From Pristionchus mayeri (Eukaryota > Nematoda > Chromadorea > Rhabditida > Neodiplogasteridae), in assembly GCA_036245805.1 (NCBI GenBank), contig BTRK01000005.1, positions 32,841,469 to 32,905,468 of the forward strand: DNA of 64,000 nucleotides, read 5' to 3'. Positions 54,659 to 64,000 of this stretch are shown here, in pieces (positions within the stretch are counted from its first letter, which is position 1; every line of letters starts with the position of its first letter). The notes under the pieces are model-generated. The model was given only the letters and a program-made list of their open reading frames with translations, ran no database searches and was not told where the DNA came from. The position numbers and the translations under genes were made by a program.

Positions 54659-54660
54659 CT
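54659..54660 (-). other. Splice acceptor upstream of the DAPK ATG
   Basis: The minus strand reads aatttcag just 10 bases before ATG 54648. It is either the 3' end of a 5'-UTR intron or a trans-splice acceptor. Confidence 0.55.
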
Positions 54661-57600
54661 GAAATTGCGAAGAACGTTTTTTTTTTGGCTAATTTCGCTT
54701 AAGTTTTGCTCGGAATTTTGTTCGTTATCAAGCTGTCTTTCACGCATTCCTCAAAAGAAGACCGCTGGAATCAACGCTAGCCGATTGCCACATGCAATCA
54801 CTAGGCTTCGACTTTTCTCAAACGCTTCGTGATGTGACCAAGAAAGAGTGGGGTGGTACCGAGTTATGACACAATCGACTATCCACACCCTCAGCTCTAA
54901 TCATTTCCCACGCTCTCTCGATCTTGCTAACCTGGTAGAGATGCGCAATGTGAAGAGGTTGAGAAGCAATCACGACGATGCTCTAACGCTTACTCATCAG
55001 ATCAAATGGTTCGCAAGGAAGAGCGAGGGAAAAGCAGTTTGCGATAACGCGCATGTTTTTGCAGGGTTGACCTCCCAACTTCTCCCTATTTGTTTTGTTT
55101 CAAAGGCGAATGTGATTGTAAAAAAACAATGCGAGCATCGATTGAAAAGCATACTTTTGTTTTTTCAAAGTAAATTTTCATTTTAATTAGCCCCAATTCA
55201 TACATTTGTTTATTTGTAAGATTCCACTATGGTCGTGTTAACAAAAACATGCAATGTACACATTTCATTTATGGAAAACATGAATACCTTATGCTAATCG
55301 GCAATTGCTAAACTCTACTCAATCAAAAAATGAGCTCCTTACCGATATGCTCGACTCCTTCACGTGAAATCTTCCGTGATCGCGCGAGAGGTGTGATAAT
55401 GATGGTCGATTGATAACTGTAGGGTGAAGAGGAGCTGTGGGAAGAGAGAGAGAGGCAGGGAGAGAAAACCCGTTTGAGTAGCTTCTTCACTCTTCGTACT
55501 GACAATATCACTGCTACTCCCACGTCTCTCCAACCATCTGAAAAAATGATTCAATTGTTGTGCTAAATCTCATAAATATTCAACAAAATTTCGCGAAATC
55601 TCGGTTCAGGAAAGGAAAGCGAAAAGGATGGAATAGAGTCACTTAGCGCAAACTCTCGAGGAGAGAGGGACGAAACCACATGGGAACGTGGATGTAAAAA
55701 GAGCTCAGGAAGAGACAAAGAGAGGAGACTTCCGGATCCGATCACAGATTGAACGAGAGCATGCAGAAATTAGGGGATTTGACAGCTATTTTGAGCGATT
55801 CGTTGGATTTCACCACGAGGAATGGCAAATATAAGTGGATCAATCGAGAGGTACCGAGAATCGAATTGTTATTACGCGAACACCAGAGGAAGTCAGCAAT
55901 CAAAGCGAGTGTTCTTGGCTAGAATATTTAGTGAAATATTGGCGGACATGTATGCCGAACTCAGATTGCATGTTGTTATTTCAGCGAAATGGAGTGGAAT
56001 TGGATCGAAAGGGTAGTAAATAGTGTTCGAAACTCCCGTGAGGATAGGTGAGATAGTGAGAGAAAAGAGGAGGCGACTGCCAGAGTTTCGAACTGTAAAG
56101 CGGAGAGAGAGAGGGGAAACAGTACAGTCACTTAGTTACTTTGTTGCTCCAACTCTCTGCTTCCTCTTTCTCTCTATTGCGCTGATTCTCTAGTCAGTTA
56201 GAGTAAACGAGAGAGTGGACAAAAGGAAGAGAGTCAGACTATCGGCTTTCTCTCTTCTCCCATCGTCACCCCGTCCTTCCTATTATCTTCGAACGTGTTA
56301 CCCCCGCACTTCGACCCGATCGCCTCGGCTGTACTGTTTCGCAGCTAGTTGGATGTTCGATTGAGTGTACGGTAATTGATGCGTAGATCGCCAAATAACT
56401 TTATTTTCTTAGCGCGTGCTCGTGTGGGGACAGTTTGGAGGGGCGAATGGGGAAAGGCAAACAAAAACAGCAAGAAGTGGGCGCACTAAGAGCGTTTTGG
56501 CAGATTCGGCGCACTTAGAGAGCAGGGATTGCGGTCTCTTCAAATCATACGCTCTCTAACTGTCTCTAACCATCCCAGAGCGCTTAGAAGCTCATTAGCG
56601 AGTCGTTCAGTGTTCAAGAACGCCTTGGACATGCTGACAATGAAAGCAGAAAAAGTTCCAATGAGGGCGGACTTTTCTGCCCCCAATCATGGAGAACTTT
56701 GCTATCGTATATTGGGAATATCTCTTACAAAATGCTGCAATATCGAGCATGTTGAGACAAAAAAGGTTTGATTGACAAGCAAATTGGGGCAGAGAAGAGA
56801 AAGGGAGTGAAGAGGAACGAGCGAGTGCGGAGGAATTATGGGATCAAGAGGGTTCTCGCTCAACGAGAAGTTGACAGGTCTCTACTCTAACGGGTCAGAG
56901 CAGGCTATAATTGTGCGTTGGATTAGGGACAAAACGGGCTGTGAAAGGGTCTCTCCAACGAGAACGATATTAGTTAGACTATCGTACGGTCTAGTCAACT
57001 ACTTGAATCTATGTCATAGTGGATAAAGAGTTTGAAGTAGAAGATCGTCATGATTCCAACCGCAGCTTTGGCCTGTGATCGTATACAACTAATGAATGGA
57101 GCGCGTTGATGGGAGGAAGAATGAGAAGAAAAGGGATGAGTAGCAGAGGTGAATCAACACAGGAGAGAATAGGATACTGAACGGGGCGGAGAGAGAGCGG
57201 GAGAAATGGAGAGAGCGCACAGAAAGAGGGGGAAATACCGACGTAGGTGTGACACAAGAAGCTGAATAGTATCCCCCCATCGTCAGTACCCTTTCGGAAT
57301 AAAGAGATGATATAGTGTCAGCGGAGAATGAAAAGATGCAGTGAAGACATTTTACTGATAGTCATGATATTAATGGTGAAAATCAAATCGCTTGGGACCG
57401 AACAGAATGCGAAATGACTTCATGAAACAACTGCCAATGGAAAAATAATTACAGCTTTTTTGGAAATTCAAGAGAAATTAAGGAATAAAACTATTAAGGA
57501 ATTAAGGAAACAAGAATATACGATAAGAACGTAATAAATAAGATTTAGTAGGCATAGAAATATTAGAATGAGCACTGGTGAAAAGAGGAAAAACCTGTCG

Positions 57601-58185
57601 ACAGAGGCCGAAGAATGCAGGAATCATTGACATGCAAAGTGTGTGTCCATAAAAGGAAGGGGGAGAGAGAGAGGTGTGACCGGATGAAATATGCATGAGA
57701 AAAATGTCGCGGGCGGTGAGTTATTAATCACCCCAAGAAACAATCGAATCACAAGGATTCGTCACTTGCGGAATTTTACAGATAAGAGGGCGATTCATAT
57801 ATTTTTTTAGAAAAAGGAGAGTAAAGGATTCGATTTCGATCAGGGAAAGATCAATTACAATTAGCGGGTGGAAGATTGGGTAAGGTCAGGGAGCGAGTGC
57901 GAAAAAGCGAGCCGAACTGACAGGTGTAAAGATTGCGCAAGTGATTACCATCACTTTCGCTCTCTGTGAGCCGGCGTATGCACAGGGTGAACTGTAGGAT
58001 GAAGTACTGTCTTGGATTTGAAATGATCAACAGTAGATAGTTCCTAGCGAGATAGCGAGATGGCGAGATGATTCCTTAACTCGACGGGCACGCACAGAGT
58101 GAACTGTAGTGGAGGTGGATTTGCGAGAAATTGCGACTTTGTGCGGAATTATGCCTCGACTACCAGATTGCTGAGAAACGGCACT

Positions 58186-58358
58186 ACACCGGATGAGAAC
58201 TGTCGGATGAGAACCCACTGGATGAAAACCAAAAAAGGGCCCTTCTGGAGGACTTTCACAGATGCATTTTTGACACTTTGGGAACCTACTGTGAACATGA
58301 TGGAGAAGAGTAGTTTTTTGGTTCTCATCCGGTGGGTTCTCATCCGACGGTTCTCATG
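58186..58358. mobile_element. GGATGAGAAC foldback element, copy 2
   Basis: Arms contain repeated GGATGAGAACC words on the left and GGTTCTCATCC words on the right around a 60-bp non-complementary centre. Related to the elements at 52080 and 60031. Confidence 0.75.
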
Positions 58359-58984
58359 TGCCTTGAGAAACCGAGCAGAACGATGCGAGTTATTTCTAAC
58401 GAAACCACACCTAAAAACCTAAGGGTGAAGAAGGGAATATGAACTAAACAACTGTCAGTGTTTTAGAAACACAAACACGAAAATGAGGCGTATCTCTAAA
58501 TTAACAAAAAAAATGCAAAAATCGCGAAACTCATTCAACTTCTCATGATCGCATCGTTTCTCGCACTTTCATGTGCTTATCGGTAATAAAAAGCGGCGAT
58601 CATATGTGGAGAGCTGATAAGCGGCACTCAAAAACGACGAAAAAACGAACAAACCTAAACGCTCGAAAAATGCCCGCCCAGCTGAGTTTCGGGTTACTCC
58701 AGGCATCGCTTTCCTACACATCGCCTGTGGACAGTGAGGAGGAGGTGGAGGAAATGTGATCGCAAACTAGTAAATGCGATATATATGATGAAGTGTGTGA
58801 CTGATTGCTAAGGATGTACATGGAAAAGAGAAGAGAGCGAGGTGAAACAGTTGCATCAAGCGCCATCAAAGGGAACAGAAATCGATTCGATCGTATAGGA
58901 TCGACGGGGAGAGGAGAGAGCACCAGAGATGTAGAGGCCGTCAGAATATTTGCACAACACCGGAGACATCGGAGCTTGTACTTC

Positions 58985-59009
58985 GAGAGAGAGAGAGAGA
59001 GAGAGAGAG
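58985..59009. repeat. (GA)n microsatellite
   Basis: About twelve uninterrupted GA units in a purine-rich context. Confidence 0.9.
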
Positions 59010-60030
59010 GCAAAGGATGCCCGAGGGGAAGAGGTGCATCTGTGTGGCTATCTGTGTGGCTAAATCAGAACCAGCTAATAGTCCGTCTCTCGCGGTTTTG
59101 CCCGCTCTCTATCGGGTTAGGCAAGGCATAGGAGCGTCTGGAGTGAAGAGAATAAGCCAATTGATTAGCAACCCAAGTTCGTTGTCCAAAGCCAAAGTCC
59201 GAAAGATGAAAAATTCATGAAATTTTTGCGAGAAAGCTTCAAAGATCAGGAACTTTGAGCAGGAGAAGTTCTGAGCACAAATGGCTAAAGGGAGCGGGAA
59301 AGTGCAGCCACCATTTCGCAAGTGGATGAGGGGATTTCGCCTAGCTGATATCGGATCGATGATAGGCAAAGATTAGATGAGAGCGAGAGAGAGGGAGGGA
59401 GGGGATTGCGGGGTTAGAGCAGAGGGGGATGAAACAGGAAAGGCCATGCAGGGCCCTTTCCAGTTATGATGAGGATGATGATCACCGATTGTGTGAATAC
59501 TGCCAATTCTACTCGCTGCTACTCATTGTTCTCTTACTTTGATCAGACAGGGCGAGAGAGCATGCAAATCGAGGAGAGACACGTGCTGAATTGTGCGAAC
59601 TGCTCCGACTTTCCAGGGTCAGAGAGGCAAAGTGGGCAGCGAGATAGTGTGCGAAAGCGAGAGAGCGCCACCTGAGAAGTAGGTCACCGCGGCTGAATAA
59701 GGCTGATAGAGGGAGAGGAGTGGGGAAAGCCGCCAGCCAGTCAGGCAGGTCCCTTAGGTTATTATAATAAGGATGCGCGAGGGCTGGCGCAAACCGGTAA
59801 AGAGACGGGGCAGAGACGCAGATCAGTCTACTCAGGCTTAGCCCTCCCGAACACGGACGGGCAGCTTCCATGTATGGCTGATGAGCAGGTGGCGAGAGTG
59901 GCAGAGATGCCAGAGACAAGGGCAGGTAATCACTGAGAATAATGAGATATGGGCTAAGCTTGTCCTTAGCCATCTCTCGATTTAATATGCTATCAAGGCC
60001 TTGGAAATTCACGTATGAATATAATTGGTA

Positions 60031-60181
60031 CTAGGTCGGATGAGAACCCTCTGGATGAGAACCAAAAAATCTATTGTCCAATATTTTCACAAAGAGTTCG
60101 CTTACTGACAAAATGGTTCTGTGAGAATAATTTGGCATGGTACTTTTTGGTTCACGTCCGGTGGGTTCTCATCCAGCCTAG
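60031..60181. mobile_element. CTAGGTCG-type foldback element, copy 3 (151 bp)
   Basis: Begins CTAGGTCGGATGAGAACC and ends with GGTTCTCATCCAGCCTAG, with AAAAAATC-type inner sequence. Related to copies 1 and 2. Confidence 0.8.
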
Positions 60182-61470
60182 TTCCATATAATCCTAATGA
60201 GAGCATGCTAGACTCTCTTCCTTCGCTCTCCTCGGGAAGCCGAGGGGAGAAGCGCCTCTTCCCAGATGGAGCAAAACTGGACATGAAAAGGTGCGAGGAC
60301 GACGAAAAAAGACCGGAAACATGGGAGAAAACGGGAAGTGGAAAGAGATGAGACGGGGGAAGAGAAATCGCCCCCCGGGCAGGGTGATAAGTGATCATAA
60401 CAATGTGACTGACTGTAGGTAACACAAAGAGGGGGCGGGGTGCTGATAAAACTGCGGTGATAGGCAGTTTCTAACGAGGAAAGAGCGGAACCGACAAGGC
60501 AGTGCGCTCTTGAATGAAGTTTCTGCCTCGTGCGAGAGGAGGAGAGAGAGCGTGCTGATTGGAGAGAGCCAGAGTGTGTGCAAAAGAAGGATCAAAGCAA
60601 AGGGTTAAAAGGCGGACATTACGTTTTTACTTGCGCTTTACACCGTGATGATAAGGGAAAACGACTGCGAGGCGACCAGTGATTGGACTTGGAACGAAAG
60701 GGATTAGTTGCAGAACGAAAAAGGAAACGACTGAAACTTTTTATACAAAGACTAGAGAGTTCACCAGCTTGTAGTAGTGAACACAGTTCGGCATACATCA
60801 TTCGAAAAACTGCATGAATAATCACCTGATATAGTCAAAAATAGATTCAGTTATGATTTTCTAGCTCTATTACGATCAGACTGAATCGCATTTCGATCCG
60901 AATTGGTAGTTGTCAGTAGCTGATACGGACAAGGGCGTGGTGGTGCTAGAGACAGAACGAAAACAACGCTAGATAAAACAAATCGATGGCCGTCATAATA
61001 ATCGAGAGGAGAGGAGGGTGTTATGGAAGCAGCCATGCAGGGGGCAATAACATCAAAACAAGGAAGAATATCGATAGAAGGACATGCTAAACACTTACTT
61101 TCGATATGCTGGTGGTCAATTATCGATTGATTAGTACGATCAGAAAGGTCAACAATTGATTGATAGCTCCAAATGATGATTTCGTCAGCGGGGGAAAACA
61201 GAGAAAGAAGCGACGGTGTTCGATCAGATTTTGCCGCCGCACAGGAGAACAAAGGAGATAAATAGAACGGAGCAGAGGAGGGCGCCACAATTCGAATAAT
61301 GAACTGATCAATTACGGGCACCGAAGCCATTCGAAACAAAAACACATCCGCTCATCATTCGCCAAACTGAAGAAAAGCGACGAAAAATTTGAGAAAAGTG
61401 TGAGTAATTCTCGAGTAAGGACTGAAGTTGAAGAGGAACGGGGGCGAGAAAAGCGGGATTTACGAGCTCA

Positions 61471-62095
61471 CAAGGGAAACCCTAAACTCACCGCCGTCCA
61501 ATCCGAACTTTAACTATATATGGTTGTATATACCAATGATACATATCTCACGCTTGGTTCAGATTTTGCCGCACTGATCTACTAAGGGTCGATAATAGAT
61601 CAACTCTTCCAAAAATTGTGCAAAAAAATACGATTTGTTGTGCCCAAAAGCTTCCATTCTCGTTTTGGTGCGAAAATATATGCAAATTCGTTTTCTACGG
61701 GTCGAAATACGTCAGAAAAACTTTAATTCGACTTATTCTGATAATTTTTATTTTTGGCCTCCCAGGCAGGGAACACTAATTGAGTGATGTTTGTGAGGCT
61801 ACAAATAAAAATTCTCAGAATAAGCCGAGTTAAAGTTTTTCTGACGTATTTCGACCCGTAGAAAACGAATTTGCATTTATTTTCGCACCAAAACGAGAAT
61901 GGAAGCTTTTGGGCACATCAATTCGTATTTTTTGCACATTTTTTTGAGAGAGTTGATCGATTATCGACCCTTAGTAGATCAGTGCGGCAAAATCTGAGCC
62001 AAGCGTGAGATATGTATCATTGGTATATACAACCATATATAGTTAAAGTTCGGATTGGACGGCGGTAAGTTTAGGGTTTCCCTTGTCAGTGATGA
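61471..62095. mobile_element. Foldback element, about 625 bp
   Basis: Arms of about 290 bp are near-perfect reverse complements (outer ends CAAGGGAAACCCTAAACT and the complement ending CCCTTG) around a short centre near 61785. No coding frame is conserved. TCA lies on both flanks but is too short to be certain as a target duplication. Confidence 0.8.
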
Positions 62096-64000
62096 GAGAC
62101 AAGTGCGAAATCTGAGAACGTCGAGATGACTAATGGAAGGGTTCCGATCTCTTGAGAGATGATAGTGAAAAACTACTGCAATAACATCATATTTGCGCGA
62201 ATTGACGTAGATGTAGGGTATTAGTAAGATACGGACAACTTGTCGAATCACCAATGCATATTGTTCGAACAACGATTAGTGCAGATAATACACAGTAAGA
62301 AGATAGTCATCACAAAACGACATTGCGATGCCGAATTATCGACAACGACATTATTAAAATGAGAAGATAGAGATTCTAGCGGGAAGGTCGAGAGCAAAGT
62401 TGGCGAAATTGCTCGAGATGCGAACACATCCGTCAAGCGCTTGTCACACTCTGGAAGAGGATTGCGGAAGGGAGAGAGATAGCGGGGAGAGAGGAGAGAG
62501 CGCATAGAAATACAGACTGATTACCAGCCATAAAGAGTGTGCTGATACCATCTTAACTGTGAAGTACGAAAGTGACTCAGAATTCGTAATAAATGTCGCG
62601 ATTTCAGGTAAAATAAGGTGAAAATGCGGGAAAATCAGGAAAGAATGAGCAAAATCGAGGCGGCAAAGCAATTCGCTCACTCCATCACCACTCAACTTCG
62701 CGATCTTTTCACTGGGGCAACTCCATTCTCTGCCTCACCTCTTCGCCCCCTGGAAGGTCAATCGAGCAGGAGTTACTCAAAAGTGAGGAGAACGAATTAG
62801 GAACTAGAATTGATCTCGTAAAGTTCAATTTGCTACTCATCTGCACTCGGGAATAAGCGCGGATCAGATATCGTGCACGAATTCTTCCTGAGAGTACATT
62901 CCGATAGATTTCGAGAAGATGCAACCTTCCAGGTTATGAGAGAGTGAACCGACAACTAAGAGGGTGTAGGGCGAACTTTGCATGATATCCCGATTGCCAT
63001 TTGTCATTGCAAATCTAGAAGCTGTAAGAGGAACACCAGAAGAAAAAGTGGAACGCACTAAAGAACGATGACTAAGAGCAGCACTGCTTTTGGCGGGGGC
63101 AGCAAATTGACGGATAGCCCTCGGGGCACAAGTGGAGAAGAAGAGGAGAAAGAGGGCGCGAGAGAGCAGGGCGGTTCGAGAGAGCGCAGAGAAGCAGACG
63201 AATCGCGCTTTATGCGGTGTGAGCACATTTGCCTGGCTGCCTGCCCTCAGGTAAATGGATGTGCGGCGAGAGAGCACTGGGAATGGAGAGGGCGTGCGCA
63301 CGGTGTATCCACGTCGGCCGCGCACTTGGCCACCCTCTTCGTTTCGCGCGCTCTCTAGCTGCAGAGAGCGCAAAGTGCTCTTGACTGTGATTGTGCACGT
63401 GTTTCCAGATTGGGCGCAAACAGTCTGCAGAATTGGTCCCAACCGACTGTCCGAGAGAGGGGGAGGAAACGGGGGAAAATGCGGGAAGAACAAGGAGAAC
63501 CAGGAGGTGAGACCGGTCCGGAGGAGGCTGTCAGCATCGCTCTCTCCTTCTCTTTCCCACAGCGCGTGCTTGCGAAACAATAACGCAAATGAGCGATATC
63601 GATCTAGAAATGACTATTTTTGCATTGGCAGGTGATTAATGACGAATGACTGAAGGGTACATACCACTGAATATAGACTAGGATCAGTTCACCATAGTAA
63701 TATCGTAGTTGCTATGAAATCTGCGAGCAACAACAATAACACGACGCTTAGGAGATTGTTAGAGAGACAAGAGGTAGGCGCGCCCTAACTACTCTCGCTC
63801 TCTTTGCTCAACCAGTGACTAACTGGGTAACTACCAGAGAAAGTGGGCAGAATGAAGAGGCGAACCGTTACGCGGGGTGAGTAACGCAGAACTCTTGACG
63901 AGAGATGGCAGAGAAATTATGTCTGACTCTCTCCAATCTGGGCATTCTCTCGCTTGCTCTCGCCGACGAGAGAACATGTGAAATGAAGAGAGTCGCAGTT

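Larger units (their letters stand above)
54662..64000. other. Gene-free region upstream of DAPK, GAGA/CTCT-rich
   Basis: No exon with recognisable domain or consistent splicing on either strand over 9.3 kb. The region is dense in short purine tracts (GAGAGAG, GGGAGAG) and their complements, including a (GA)n microsatellite, and holds three foldback elements. It may contain 5' non-coding exons and control elements of the divergent or downstream genes. Confidence 0.5.

Noticed and set aside
62864..63580. 238-codon minus-strand open frame
   Set aside because: Low-complexity Ser/Arg/Leu composition from GAGA/CTCT-rich DNA; several overlapping frames are open at the same place, as expected by chance.

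Overview
The window looks like nuclear DNA of a nematode, probably rhabditid-like. The evidence is nematode-type chemoreceptor genes, many short introns (about 40-60 bp) with TTTCAG-type acceptors, and orthologues of DAPK-1 and Rap1. It also carries a BEL/Pao retroelement with an envelope gene of the kind known from nematode Cer elements, and mariner, SINE and foldback elements. Nothing bacterial is present. No operonic promoters, ribosome binding sites or CRISPR arrays were seen.

Layout. 0.9-8.7 kb: two seven-transmembrane receptor genes on the minus strand, interleaved with foldback elements and a tRNA-derived SINE beside a perfect 105-bp palindrome. 9.8-12.0 kb: a degenerate unrecognised gene, a dead mariner, and a lone first exon of a cathepsin-like gene. 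13.1-17.9 kb: a BEL/Pao LTR element with nearly identical LTRs. It keeps gag and a phlebovirus-type envelope gene, has lost all of pol, and has a hAT-like foldback element inside env. 18.3-20.1 kb: a papain-family gene that has lost both catalytic residues and its start codon. 20.9-28.5 kb, plus strand: a kinase-only eIF2alpha-kinase (PEK-like) gene, a coiled-coil gene 126 bp behind it (possible operon), and a divergent MAP kinase without the TxY motif. 29.5-30.5 kb, minus: a Rap1 small GTPase.

32.3-54.6 kb, minus: a complete 43-exon death-associated protein kinase gene of about 1,440 codons. It encodes kinase, calmodulin-binding segment, ankyrin repeats, ROC-COR and death domain. An internal first exon at 41.55-41.98 kb could give a kinase-less isoform. 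Intron 2 holds a nested plus-strand gene for a GPI-anchored protein with three Ly6/uPAR-type modules. 54.7-64.0 kb has no recognisable gene; it is rich in GAGA/CTCT tracts and carries foldback elements, and is probably the upstream region of the DAPK gene.

Exon coordinates were read by eye from splice signals and reading frame; single exon edges may be off by a few bases. Family names come from recognised motifs, not from database searches.
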